A stretch of DNA of 64,000 bases from Micrasema longulum (taxonomy: Eukaryota > Arthropoda > Insecta > Trichoptera > Brachycentridae), in contig JAGVSM010002394.1 of assembly GCA_022494885.1 (NCBI GenBank), forward strand, positions 38,565 through 102,564. The letters are read 5' to 3'. The notes under the pieces were generated by a model, which saw nothing but the letters and a program-made list of their open reading frames with translations, was not told the origin of the DNA and did not search any database. This document shows, piece after piece, positions 20,097 to 31,410 of this stretch. The first letter of the stretch is position 1. The number at the start of each line of letters is the position of its first letter. A program made the position numbers and the translations under genes.

Positions 20097-21105
20097 TCCA
20101 GTGCTGGTATTCCGAATCTTCTCTACTCCCAAGAAAGTGATTAATATAAAGTTTTTTTTTTTTTTTTAGCGACGACACTTTCCTTTATATATTTTTTTTT
20201 ATTTTTTTTTATTTATTTCTTAAGTTAGCTTATATTAAAACTAATATAAACTATTATGTACATTTACATCATCTATATATATTTACATTTCCTTACAGTA
20301 ACTTATACATTTATTTTTAAATTCTTTCAGACACTTTTCAGTCTTCATACATTCAGGCATCTCATCATACATTTTTAAACCCTTATACATCAAACAATTT
20401 TGCGACTCAGCTCTTTTCAATAATGGTAGTCTTATTATATCATTTTGTCTAGTAGCATATTCATGACAATTTTTGTTTAAGACAACTTTATCCTTAAAAT
20501 ATTTTGGTAATTTATCGTGAAAAAAATTATGTATAAATATCAACATATTAAATTTAAGTCTCCTTCTTACAGATAACCATTTTAGTTCATCTCTCATTTT
20601 TTTACATTGCTATATTTATTTTTCTTAAGAACTATTCTCATCGCTTTATTTTGTAAAATTTCAAGTTTATTTAAATTTCCTTCGTTTGCTAAAAATAATA
20701 TTGTTGAGCAGTAATCTATACGTGGAAGAATGATTGTTTTGTAAATTAGTTCCGCAGTATCTTTATTTAATTTATTTCTCAATCTACTAAGGAGAAATAT
20801 TTTTTTAAATATTTTTTTATTAACGTGTTCAAAATTTGCATGGCCACATAATGGCCACATTGATGATTAAACGACAAATTGTGTATAAAACTGATTCAAA
20901 AACGGAATACTGTTTGGTCAATTCAACCTAATTATGTATTTTGGGTAATGCTTAAGGTCGCAAAATAAAATTCATCATGTTTAATTCCACGTGTTCATAT
21001 TTTGGACGCTTAATCATCAGTGTTGCCATAAATGAAGCAAAAATTATTCGCATGTAAAAAAATAAATATCCCCAAATCAACCACTCTCTAGGAGATAGTG
21101 AAAAT
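20097..21105. mobile_element. TIR miniature element (MITE-2) interrupted by LINE-D
   Basis: Left arm from ATTCCGAATCTTCTC and right arm ending with the CTCTCTAGGAGATAG inverse. The internal CATTGATGATTAAACG segment and GGTCAATTCAACCTAATTA match the uninterrupted copy at 39447-39815. Without the insertion it would be about 350 bp. Confidence 0.65.
20185..20850 (-). mobile_element. LINE-D 3' fragment, copy 2 (nested)
   Basis: On the minus strand two overlapping frames (20860-20594 and 20597-20283) encode HVNKKIFKKIFLLSRLRNKL, IILPRIDYCSTILFLA and LEILQNKAMRIVLKK. They continue with MRDELKWLSVRRRLKFNMLI and CHEYATRQNDIIRLPLLK. One frameshift near 20595 separates them. Only the C-terminal third of an RT is present, ending in an (ATAAA)n tail at 20185-20220. 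It is nearly the same as the copy at 40.1 kb. Confidence 0.8.
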
Positions 21106-21159
21106 TCATAATTATTCTTGACCAGGGCCTCGATTGTAACGGGAAGATAACAGAGTTAT

Positions 21160-21520
21160 CTTCAACAATGTTTTGAGTATGTCCAAATGCTTGCAGACCG
21201 GCTGGATTTTCTCCCTAGGGAGTTGTTCATATTTAATTTTATTGCAACAAAGAGAGAAAACATTTTTGAGAAGGGAATATGGGAGTTAAGGCATTTACAG
21301 GGCTAATGACCTGCACTGGCTGGTTTAAGTGGCCACTTTACACCAAAAGCAAAACATTATTTATTTATTCGATTATTTATATAAGATAAACATATTACAA
21401 CAGAGGTGAAGAACATTTAAGAAAATATAATATGGAAGTCTAAGCATCTCCAGGGCTTATGACCTGTCAGTGGCTGATTTAAGCGGCCACTGTACACACT
21501 GTACACACGGATTTAAGTGG
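21160..21520 (+). repeat. FB-A and FB fragments in tandem
   Basis: 21160-21345 is an FB-A X end through GTGGCCACTTTACACC. 21395-21520 is a second FB arm starting CATATTACAACAGAGGTGAAG. The joint (AAAAGCAAAACATTATTTATT...AGATAAACA) is repeated inverted at 56953-57022. Confidence 0.7.
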
Positions 21521-21640
21521 TCACTTTAGCTTAGTTAGAATGTGAGTCTAAGTATACAATTATAAAGCGCTCTTAAGGTAATTTTTCACAAAAATGGTGC
21601 TGTATGAATCAGCCAAATATTGTTATCTAACTTTGATATT
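21521..21640 (+). mobile_element. LINE-E 3' UTR tail
   Basis: TTAGTTAGAATGTGAGTC, then AAAGCGC...GGTGCT (a decayed form of the AAAGCGCC/GGCGCTTT hairpin) and AATCAGCCAAATATTG match the LINE-E tail at 59.0 kb. Confidence 0.65.
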
Positions 21641-21714
21641 ATATAATTTGAAAATACTAATTTATTTATTTATCAACATATCTTGCTGTTTAGCTTATGA
21701 TTTAAATTAGTAGA

Positions 21715-22315
21715 TTAACATATTACAACAGAGATAAAGAACATTCAATAGAAGGTAATATAAAAGTCTAGGCATCTACAGGGCTTATGACCTGTCATTG
21801 GCTGGTTTGAGTGGCCACTTTACACTCTGTGTAACATTCACCATTCTGCCTATGTTTGAACATCCACATTTCCTCAACTCTTCCATATGTTGACATTTGT
21901 GAAGTACAAGAGCTGAAACCTTTATCCTGTGGGTGAGATTCATCCGGCTGAACCAATTCACCTATTAGGCAACGCCTGAAAACTTTTTTCCATTTTATAC
22001 GTCTTCTTTTACCAGGTAGTTAATTCAAAAATGCTTTGAGTATATCCAAATGCTTGCAGACTGGCTGGACTTTCTCCCTAGGGCGGTGTTCATATTTGAA
22101 TTTGGGAAAACATTTTTGAGAAGGGAATATGGGAGTCTAGGCTTTTACAGGGCTAATGACCCGACATTGTCAGGTTAAGTGGCCACTTTAGGCCACCAAT
22201 AGGTGAATTGGTTCAGTCGGATGAATCTCACCTACAGGATAAAGGTTTCAGATCTTGTACTTCATAAAAGTCAACAGATGGAAGAGTTGAGAAAATGTGG
22301 ATGTTCAAACGAATT
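21715..22315. repeat. FB composite: head-to-tail then inverted copies
   Basis: 21715-22000 is an FB-B arm and core, running without a break into TTTTACCAGGTAGTTAATTC and a new X end (22035-22100, CTTGCAGACTGGCTGG). A second arm follows to 22190, and then an inverted core (GGTGAATTGGTTCAGTC...GTTCAAACG). The unit is thus tandem, permuted and inverted in 600 bp. Confidence 0.75.
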
Positions 22316-22539
22316 CGACAAAATCACAGTTTTATATTATTGAACTCTCAAATTGAGTTTAAGTTATTTCTGGGAATTTATTTCATTTGTATTTTAATTT
22401 CTATTGTATGATCTATAAATAAAAAAATAAACTCTACATACATGTTATTTTTTTGTTTTTTAATACCCGTGTTTCAAAATATATTGTCTTATTTTTTTAA
22501 TTTATTCATACATTTATCATAAATATTATTTTACGTACA

Positions 22540-22835
22540 CTTTGCCCAGCTAACAAGGGTACATACCCCGTTCCATGCTAGGCTATTACATTTTAATAAA
22601 TGATAATAGAAAGCACAGACAAATCAAATATAAACCTACTCGTATGCGCATTTTGATACATACACACATTCACATTCACACATACACACATATACATATA
22701 TACATACATACACATACATACACATATATATCTATACACATATACATACACATATATATACACAAACATGCACATACACCCATGCGCATACACATACATA
22801 CATACATACATACATAAAACATAGGCAATTTTTTA
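22540..22835 (-). mobile_element. LINE-J 3' UTR with CA/TA microsatellite
   Basis: CTTTGCCCAGCTAACAAGGG and TACCCCGTTCCA are the complement of the 8.82-8.93 kb segment. It is followed by ACATACAC-type repeats (22655-22815) equivalent to the ATGT array at 8640-8800. Frames in the array are low-complexity and not genes. Confidence 0.75.
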
Positions 22836-24005
22836 AAATAATGCGAACCTTCGTGATTGCCATTTATATTGTCTATATATATTGGTTATGTTTTTTATGA
22901 TTATTTTTTATTATGTCAATGATAATTAGGTTATTTGGATTAATTACGTTTTTTTGTTATTATTATGCTAACTTTATTAAATAGCTAATCTAAGGCATGT
23001 TTCACATTTTGTCAAATATTTCCCTCAGCACGGGACACCCCAGTGAGGGTACATTAGTCTGTATAAAAAAATAATAAAAACAATCAAAAAGTATAAATAA
23101 ATAAAAAAAATATTTTCGTATATCATTTTTAAAATACAATGTACAGCACCGTCTGAAGTAGGATTTTTAAGCACAGTCTTTTCAAAGTCAAATCTACATT
23201 TCGAACAAAAAAAACCTTTTTTAGCGAAACGAATAAAAATAAATCTACATTGTACGTGATAAATGATTCTTCCGGTAAATTTGTCGCTAATGAAAACCTT
23301 CCATAGACACATTATTGGAAAAGCATTCCAAATTCCGAATTCAAATTTCCGTTTTTAAAATGGCAACTGTCAAACAGTTGACAGTTGACAAATTAAAAGC
23401 GCCAAAATACACGTGGCAATACTGTCTATTGCTCGCTTTTACACTGTAATTTGACAGCACGGCTTAATTTAGCGATTATTTTTGAAAATGGATGTTCCAA
23501 AGCGTGTAGTTTTATTTATTTTTATCCGTAAAACAAGTTCGAATTCACAGGTATTTTCATTGCTATTATTAGAAGGTAAGAGGATATGTGATGGAATAAA
23601 ACAGCTATTTGAACTGAGTCGACCTATCGATAAACTCAGGGATTTGTTGTCCTGTTTTCCGCACAACAAAACTGCGCCGATTTGTTTTTTTAAATAAAAA
23701 TTAGTATCAGAATTAAATATTATGTCAGTACCTTTTCCTATTTTAAAAAAACTCATTATCATCATTCATTTTCGCACATAATGGTTCATAGGCCACTGCA
23801 TTGGTACACCAATCGCAGTGCATCTTGACATTCAAATATTTTTTTTTTTTATCAATTTCATAAAAAGCACATGTTTTTGTAAAATTCTAAACATATCTAC
23901 TTTTACACATCTAGTAAATGTTATCGCTGTAGAATTATTATCACTATCGTTATCATTGTAAAATTAATAATTAATTAATATTTTAAAAAATCGTTTGTTT
24001 CGCGG
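22836..24005. other. no recognised gene; LINE-F-like UTR trace at 23020-23060
   Basis: CTCAGCACGGGACACCCCAG at 23021-23042 and GGTACATTA resemble the end of the LINE-F UTR. CAACTGTCAAACAGTTGACA at 23356 is a short palindrome-rich patch. The 71-codon frame at 23482-23697 has no recognised domain. Confidence 0.4.
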
Positions 24006-24285
24006 GAGTTATTCACATTTAAATTTGTTACATCAAAGAGATAAAATATTTTTGAGAAGGGAATATATAATATCCTCAACTCTTTACTTCACAAAAGTCA
24101 ACAGATGGAAGAGTTGAGGAAATGTGTATTTTCAAACATGGGCAGAATTATGAGTGTTACACAGTGTATAAAAATGCCACTTAAACCAGCCAATGACAGG
24201 TCATACGCCCTGTAAATGCCTAGACTTCCATATTCCCTTCTTAAAAGTGTTTTCCCTCTCTGTTGAAATAAATTTAAACTTGAAG
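24006..24285 (-). mobile_element. FB-A element with X end truncated
   Basis: Left GGAGTTATTCACATTTAAAT arm, core in inverse orientation (CAACAGATGGAAGAGTTGAG, TTAAACCAGCCAATGACAGG) and right Y end CTCTGTTGAAATAAATTTAA. The left arm is short (about 60 bp) and joins directly to the inverse core. Confidence 0.75.
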
Positions 24286-24440
24286 ATGGACATGTCAAAA
24301 ATAGGAATAATCGGCGTGCGTGCATAAGAAGATGTATGAATGTAGAGGAAGCGAGGTCTGTATGCCAAGATGGAGTTATATGGCGTTCTATCTTCTCTGC
24401 CTTCCCCTACGGGAAACGGCGTGATGGTTTGTTTCGAAAA
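24286..24440 (+). pseudogene. RTE-like LINE extreme C-terminus
   Basis: The plus strand reads NRRACIRRCMNVEEARSVCQ then WRSIFSAFPYGKRRDG, matching the C-terminus of the 52.64-53.15 kb fragment (RACMRRCMKVEEARSVCKD). It directly follows an FB element. Confidence 0.7.
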
Positions 24441-24944
24441 CAACATATTCCTTTCAACTTCAAAAATTAATATAAATTATATCATTTCTGATTAGAATCT
24501 TGAAAAACTGTACAGCAGCTAAACGGTTAAATTCCAGTAGCACTATACAAATATTTGGTCATACGAAATGTAGTATGTACCGTTAATTACCCACACTATT
24601 GTATCGCCAATGTTTCCTGCATGGTAACAATGACCCAAGTTAGAAAACTTAGTAAATGAGAGTTGAAACCGAACCGGGATTCACTGTGATATATGAATAC
24701 GAAGAAAGTACAATAGATACAATAGACACAATGATTTGACAGACAAGTAAATATAATTCTATTCAATTGTGCACGGTGGCTACAAACTGTGGAATACATC
24801 TTCTTCTAATGCTTTGCGGGTCCCCCCGACGTTGGCGATAACTACAGCAAAAACACATGTATCTGTCTTGCGCTGAACTGAACTCTTGTCCGTCTGTGTT
24901 GTTCTTGTCCCATATTGTATTTTTTATATAATAAAGGAGAAATT
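24441..24944. other. no recognisable gene
   Basis: Unassigned; a GC-richer patch at 24810-24840 (GGGTCCCCCCGACGTTGG). Confidence 0.35.
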
Positions 24945-25405
24945 CAAAATATACAAATTCTTCAAAATAAGGCAATGAGGATTATACTAAAAAAAATATA
25001 GATTCTAATGTAGAAATAATGCACAAATAAATTGGCTTGCCCACAGTAAAGCAACAAATTAAATATAATGTGGCAATTTTTATACATAAAATAATAAAGG
25101 GGATGAATAAAATAAAAACAATAATAAAATTCAACCAACAATGTCATACATATGAAACAAGGGGTAAAAAAAATATGAGATTACCAATGAGGAAAAAACA
25201 GAATCTCAAAACTCATTGTACAAGGGAATGAAGCTGTACAATGAGTTACCTGAAGAAATAAAAGAAATATAAAAAATTGAAATATTTTAAATTAATTTGA
25301 AAAAATATGTAATTGAGAAATTTTCATTAAAAAATGGTAATATTATTAAATGTTCATATTAGTTCTTAAAATATTATGAACTAACTTAATAAAGCATAAA
25401 TAAAT
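24945..25405 (+). mobile_element. LINE-D 3' fragment, copy 3
   Basis: Plus-strand ILQNKAMRIIL, then PTVKQQIKYNVAIFIHK and NKIKTIIKFNQQCHTYETR, closely matching 13136-13592, with an AAATAAATAAAAAT tail. Frames break near 25030 and 25205. Confidence 0.75.
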
Positions 25406-25599
25406 AAAAATAAATATTGTTAATTTTAATCAATTTTTTCTACTGAAATTTGTATTACTGCGAAAATTGCTTTACTGAAATTTTATCAACTACCTTTGGT
25501 TTGAAATCTTCTCCTTATATTGCTTTTTCAAATTTTAAATACAACCTACACTTGTTATTCTTTCTTTTTTCTCTGCTGCATTGACATGTTTTTATACTT

Positions 25600-26092
25600 T
25601 TAAACTACTTTTAATTACTTATATTGTATATGTATTTAAAATCAATATATTACTACTCTTACTATGTGTCATTTATTTTGAAGATGTTTTTAAATTGACT
25701 TAAATTTAATTTCTTATTTAAAGATTCGTCTCATCGTTTCTTTGAATCCCTTAAAATAAGTATGTGTATATTTATGTTTTTCCTTTTTAACTATTATTTT
25801 ATTTTTACATCTGAGCACGTTTTTCATTCTTTATTTTAATTCTTAACTTTTAATTACTTTTTCAAATTTTCTTCATTTTTTTTACTTAAATTTTAATTTT
25901 TAAACAACTTCTATTTATGTTTTTTTTTTTCTCTTTTTTGTACTTTAATTAATAACCTTACATGTAATTACTTTATAATATGGAAACTTCGCTGGTCCAT
26001 TAGATTAAAGTCTAACCGTGTAAAATATAAAACTTTGTAACTGTACTGTATGTTTCCTAAATAAAAGAAAATAAAAATAAATAAATAAAAAA
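25600..26092 (+). mobile_element. LINE-G 3' UTR, copy 1
   Basis: About 450 bp from ACATCTGAGCACG to GTATGTTTCCTAAATAAAAG, ending in an AATAAATAAATAAAAAA tail. It is repeated at 55625-55980 (ACATCTGAGCATG...TTTCCTAAATAAAAG). No coding region is present, so the class is inferred from the tail. Confidence 0.55.
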
Positions 26093-26249
26093 ATACCGTC
26101 TTGGTATGTACCGATAGAGATAGGCTTTATAATCGCGGCTCTGCTCTTTAGTACATATTTAGTACAACCCGGTTTAAGGCAGATATTTTTATGCAAAAAT
26201 AAACAAAAACATGACAACCTATTAGTTAATTTACTATAGAGTTATGAGA

Positions 26250-26465
26250 TTAACATTTTACAACAGAGATGAAGAACAGTTAAGAGAAGGTAGTATAGAA
26301 GTCTAGGAATCTACAGGGCTTATGACCTGTCAATGGCTGGTTTAAGTGGCCATTTTACACACTGTGTAACATTCACCATTCTGCCCATATTCGAACATCT
26401 ATATTCCTTCAATTCTTTCATCTGTTTATGTTTGTGAAGTTAAAAAGCTGAAACATTTATTTCGT
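26250..26465 (+). repeat. FB-B fragment
   Basis: From TTTTACAACAGAGATGAAG through the core to GAAACATTTATT; subfamily B (TTCAATTCTTTCATC). Confidence 0.75.
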
Positions 26466-26479
26466 TATAGTTATACGAT

Positions 26480-26765
26480 ATTTAAATATACTATTTATTT
26501 ATTATTTTAGAATGTTTTTGAGTGGGTTTTCCGATTTTCTCTACCTAAATCTTGTAACCATTTTTTTTCAATTTTATTCAAATGAACCCGGGTCACGGCT
26601 TTGCAATGTTCGGGTAACATATTGAATACTGTTGGGCCCAGAAACCTGAAATTTCTTTGCCCGAATTCAGAATTTGTGGTAGACTCCATGACATATACTT
26701 TAGTTTGACCTCTGGTATTGTGGGGGTGTACAGTGTACAATAAACTATTTTTATTTCAGTAATCA
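26480..26765 (-). pseudogene. LINE RT C-terminal fragment (LINE-H/J-like)
   Basis: Minus-strand HPHNTRGQTKVYVMES, then FGQRNFRFLGPTVFNMLPEH: an NTR motif, then a W/F-N-x-LP motif, as in LINE-H and LINE-J. The stop is at 26507 and the frame is open back to 26740. 5'-truncated. Confidence 0.6.
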
Positions 26766-27183
26766 ATTAGACGATCAAGATCTTCTTTGTCATTTACACA
26801 GTGCGATGTATCGTTGACTATTTATGCCGTGAGTTATTTAGTACCGTGTATTAAGGCACTCGTATTATATCTCTGAAAAGCGAGTTGTTTCGACTTTGTG
26901 TTCCAAATTACATCAAAAACAGTGAGGAATACATTATTAAGAGTATTATGATACTTTCACATCTCTTTCATAGTTATAATATCATTAATAAAATATATCA
27001 TACAAAAGCAGTGAATTAGTTATTCATAACGCATAGTTTTGTTATAACAAATAGTTTTCTATCGTTTTATATCACCAAAGCTCTCTAATTACTTGAAATC
27101 ATTAATGAAAATAATCAAATGTGTTCGAATACTAAATTGGTTCGAATGCAGTAATTTTTTCGAATTAATTAGTAATCATACAA
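26766..27183. other. no recognisable gene
   Basis: Unassigned AT-rich sequence. Confidence 0.35.
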
Positions 27184-27870
27184 AACTAGCGGACCAGACA
27201 GACGTTGTCCTGCCCGAACGTTGGCTTGCCTGCTATTACATTGAAAAAATATTTTTCATTGATAAGTAGGTACCTAGGTACTTGTTTATGATTAAATTCC
27301 AAAACTGAAAATTGTTCATATTAAAATATTGAATTTTAGTAGGTACCTAAGTACTTGTTTATGATTGAATTCCAAAACATAAAATAGTTCATTTCCTAAT
27401 AAATAAATATTTTTGCAAATGTCAAACTCCGCTCTTCTCGCCAACAGGGGTGCACTTTATTAATTAATGCAATTTTTAAAAACGTATTTGATATCGAGTT
27501 AATATTATTTTAGTTCTACTAAAAATTAAGTAAAAAGAAAAAAATGGGAAGGACAATAAGAATGTATGGAACTCATCTAATTGGGATCCTTTAAAAGTAA
27601 ATACTGTTTGTTAACATTCAAAAATATTTTTTTTTAAACACAAAAAAACAACATCCTTCTATTTTTTTGTATGTGCATTCTCGTCGAATGCAACCCTGGT
27701 AGGTCGATGAAAAAAGATTTTATGCCTCTAACTTAATTTTTACAGATTCGATTGAAAATATCTACGAACACGCGCAGCGCAAAGATCTACATTTCCTTGA
27801 AAACCACACGTAAACCGGTCAAGTCGTTTAGAAGTTCAGTGACATCAAGTACATAATAATTAAATGTAAG
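27184..27870 (+). repeat. arthropod-wide interspersed repeat (non-autonomous)
   Basis: Begins ACTAGCGGACCAGACAGACG and TTGTCCTGCCCG, and ends with ATCTACGAACACGCGCAGCG and AAACCGGTCAAGTCGTTTAG. The last 300 bp match 43500-43810. I recognise this start/end combination as common in arthropod genomes but cannot name the transposon class from sequence alone. Confidence 0.5.
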
Positions 27871-27984
27871 TAAATGACTTCTATCGGCTTTCCGACGATT
27901 CGGGAGCCATTAAGTTTTAAAGATAAATAACTGCATATTTTATGCATTTCCCATTCATTCGATTAGTAAATTCGTTCAATTACA

Positions 27985-28062
27985 GTATATTCATCTCTAC
28001 CAATAACTCCTTAAGGTGTGAAATCCAGCCTTTGTATGATAAAGTTTGGACAGACTCTAAAT
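27985..28062 (-). repeat. FB X-end variant fragment
   Basis: AACTCCTTAAGGTGTGAAATCCAGC and AAGTTTGGACAGACTCTAAA is a diverged X end (compare CTCCCTAGGGAGGAAATCCAGCC...GGACATACTCAAA). Confidence 0.45.
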
Positions 28063-28269
28063 ATTGATTTTTTGTTAGTTTTAAAATAGTACTTAAAAAA
28101 TGCTTAATCAATTATTTTACATTTTTGCTTACAAATATTATTGGTAATTTAATTTATTTAGTTTCCCTTTTCACCATTACTTAGTCTTATCTTTTATTAA
28201 ATTAATATAGGTATTAAAAAATAAATATTTAATCATGTTTTCATTAATTATTATAAAATTTAAGGTTTT

Positions 28270-28775
28270 GCTTTTAAATAGTTTATTAATAGTGCTCAAA
28301 AAATTTCAACGCTTATCAGTTCATGGTTTACCTCTTCGTTCTAATTCTCAAGGCAGACTCTTAATACCCATCCACAATTCCTCTTTCTTCTCTAACTCAT
28401 ATAGTGTCCATGCGGCTCCACTGTGGAATCATCTCTCATCCACCATCAAAGATGTTTCTAAATTATCTCTGTTTAAATCACGTCTGAAGAAACATCTCCT
28501 TTCTCTTCCTTAATCTCTCCTACTATCCTCTTTCCTCTTTTTTCCCTTTTCCCATTGAGTAATAGTTTTGATTTATGGTAATTTATAAACAAATACGTTT
28601 ATGTCTATTTTAATATATCTTTTTCTTTTTGATCTTTATTTTCTATTGAATATGTTCTTAAACTTGAATTATAAAAATAAAACTATCATTTTATTGGTTG
28701 GTTGGAAGAAATTGCCATTTGGCAAGTAGCCCGTCAATGTACAAATAACATTATGTACAAAAAGTTAAATAAATT
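28270..28775 (+). mobile_element. LINE-B 3' fragment with complete 3' UTR
   Basis: One frame ending at 28513 encodes KKFQRLSVHGLPLRSNS, then FFSNSYSVHAAPLWNHLSST and KSRLKKHLLSLP: the CR1/L2-type ending with AAxLWNxLP. The 3' UTR has GGTTGGTTGGAAG and TTGCCATTTGGCAA, ending GTTAAATAAATT. It is the best copy of this family in the window and gives the reading of the 48-763 and 6693-6975 copies. Confidence 0.8.
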
Positions 28776-29529
28776 AAAAATGATTTTAATATAATTACTT
28801 TTTTTTTCTTAATTTTTCGTTTTCGTTGTTATTAATATTTGTTTGTTTTTTTTATGTTATTGTATAATACCAGCAATTTATTTATATAATAATAATATTT
28901 TTTTGTTTTTCTTTTGCATATTAATATGTACGTTTTATAAATTTAGCTTTACTTTAGAAAACTTATTGATTGTAAAACCAATGTGCCTGATCAAATCTAG
29001 TACTGTATCATGTTTAAACTTTGTAAAACATTTTAGCTAAACGCAAGCTATTACCTAAAGAGTTGAACTATACGAGTAAACAGCAAAATGTAGCTTAATT
29101 CCTGTATTTGAAAATAAATAAATTAATAAATAAACATAATTATTGTTGATACGTTTTTTTGGTGGAATCGTTCAGTAGTGCATTTTAGTAATTCGGAATT
29201 ATTTAGTATATTCGAACGATACGAACGGCATATTTGATAAATTAATTGAATTCAAGCCGTGTTTAATTAATTTAATTCATACATCATTAATTCAAAACTT
29301 ATTGTACATACAGCCCTATTATTAATTCATGAATTCTACCTCATGGTGAAAATATGGAATGTCGTGTTTAACATGAAGTATTCATTAAAATAGTTGTACG
29401 ACACAGGTCTGCCTAGTAGTTTAGCATGTTTGCATATCATGCTGTGAATCTCAGGATCGATTTCAGATGCCAGTCCAGAAGCAATGTAATCATCGCCGGA
29501 TTTAAGGGAGGGCAATTGGGACAAGGCTA
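28776..29529. other. no recognised gene; LINE-type tail at 29100-29138
   Basis: GTATTTGAAAATAAATAAATT at 29103 looks like a plus-strand LINE tail. The sequence upstream has no coding block that I can place. Confidence 0.4.
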
Positions 29530-29875
29530 CCCGGCAAGGGCGAATCGTTCAAATAAGCGATTATGCACAGCTTACCATTATTTTGACTTTCGATAATAAT
29601 GTTTTATAGGAACTGTTTATGGGAAAATAAATAAAGTAATTGTTATTTATTATAAATAACCACCACCGTTCATATCTTCCCACAAAAAATATAATCTATG
29701 AAGTGCGCCCAGCCCCAGCCCGTTCTCAGTAAACGATGAATCTACCCGATTACCTCATCTAATTCCTCCATACAAAAAAGGACACTTTATTCAACAACTT
29801 TAACCCGGTCAGGTTTTTTTGCTTGCAGATTACAAATTAATATTATTGGAAGATTCTCTATTTGGAAACTAGTAT
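29530..29875. repeat. unclassified dispersed repeat (copy 1 of 2)
   Basis: About 340 bp from AAGCGATTATGCACAGCTTA to GGAAACTAGTATTT matches 57710-58060 (AAGCGATTATGCGCAGCTTA...GGAAAACAGTATTT), with GTGCGCCCAGC in the middle. A minus-strand LINE tail starts at its right edge. Confidence 0.65.
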
Positions 29876-30705
29876 TTATTTATTTATTTATTTATTAATT
29901 TACACGCCCTATGGGCTTTTACATATTTTAGAAATTACACTTAAGTGCAGCAGTGAAACATGAGTATGTAAATTAAGTTAAAATTAAAGATACGAGTAAC
30001 ATAAGAAAAGCTAAAAGATACAATAATAAGTAAAAATCAGGAAATGTACTAACATAGGTATATGGTACATAGAAAAATATTTTAAATATTTACATATGAA
30101 AACATACAAGCATACATATACATACATATAAGTTCATACATTGTTATAGAGATACATGAGAAAAAAAAATAGTAAAAAAAGAAAAATATTAAGAAATTTT
30201 ACACAAATTAATTTAAAACCTTTTGAATACTTAACCTATATTTATATAAAGACAGACAAAATATATCAACTTTACCATACTCGTTACCTAGCCGGTGTAG
30301 TCTAGGTATTGGTGAATTGTAATAACAATTGTGACTGCCAGGAGATTCAAAAAATAACGTTAGCTGCCGAGTATTTCGAAGAGGTACTTTCAAGCTGATA
30401 ACACTAGTTAATTCCGGGACGTCCAATACGCCATTTGCTATTTTATATAAATTTAATAAGTCATTTATAATTCTTCTTTTACATAGAGTTGACATATTTA
30501 GTGTAGATACTAAATTATCATAATCAATATTTTCAGCGGGTATATTAAGTTTGTAATTGATGAATCTAAGGAATTTACGTTGTACTCTTTCTAACTTTAA
30601 AATATGAACATTGTAATAAGGTGGTAAGTATTGTTTTAGCGTATAATTTCTTTTGATGTGAATGTTCCTTAATTTTGGGCACTGGGTGACAAAATGCACT
30701 TGATA
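29876..30705 (-). pseudogene. LINE RT C-terminal fragment and 3' UTR
   Basis: Minus-strand frame (30699-30208) encodes YYNVHILKLERVQRKFLRF, then LCKRRIINDLLNLYKIANG, VPLRNTRQLTLF and IPRLHRLGNEYGKVDIF. This is the LINE-A-like domain order: (W)xPYYNVH, QRKFLRF, RR..DL..LYKI, R.TR...F. The tail TAAATAAATAAATA lies at 29876-29900. Catalytic RT motifs are absent. An inserted or frameshifted start is at about 30640. Confidence 0.75.
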
Positions 30706-30711
30706 ATGTCA

Positions 30712-30950
30712 CAATGTTTTCAACGACGCGCGACGATTCCAAAAACTTTTTATGCAATTTTATGTGAAGTAGTTAAAAATATTGTTCTGTTTTTGTTCTA
30801 AATCCGAATCTTCTAATTTTAAATTTCTTCTATTTTGATGTTAGGTAGGTACCATGAGGATGGGTCAAAGGAAGGATGGGAAAGAAAGGTAATCGGCCAG
30901 GAATAATATCGATAAATGCTGTTATTTACTTAACAGACATTAAGATTTGG
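30712..30950. repeat. unclassified dispersed repeat, copy 2
   Basis: TTTTCAACGACGCGCGACG through ATCGATAAATGCTGTTATTT matches 4745-4975. Confidence 0.65.
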
Positions 30951-31410
30951 AATCCATTCCGTATCCAGGCAAACGAAAAATACATATGTGATTAAAATGT
31001 ATATAAAAAACTACTATTGTGAATCATAATTCATTTTAAGTATCATTTTTCATTTTTTAAGCCAATTTACTCTTGACTTTGAAACACAATGTACAAAATC
31101 TCTTCAGAATTGAATAGACCATCAAGAATTGATAACGTCCCTAGCGAATTATGTAATTTAGGTAAATTACTTGAGAAGATGAATCGAACATCGTAAATCA
31201 GGCACTAAATGGGTCGGCAATAATCGGGTTCACTCGTCCCTGTTCGTAAATCTTACTCGAAATAGCGTTAGAATAAATTATGATTTTTCAAATATCAATC
31301 AAAATTCATTGATTGAAAAGAAAAAAATTAAGGAATCTTTAAAAATTGAGATTGTGAACTAATTATATTTATAGATTGATTTGGTGTTTATTTTGTAGAA
31401 CTCCATATTT
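30951..31410. other. no recognisable gene
   Basis: Unassigned AT-rich sequence. Confidence 0.35.

Noticed and set aside
22575..22817. 80-residue His/Thr-rich frame
   Set aside because: It is a translation of the ACAT/ACAC microsatellite.
23482..23697. 71-residue frame as a small host gene
   Set aside because: No recognised domain and no splice or conservation evidence; likely chance.
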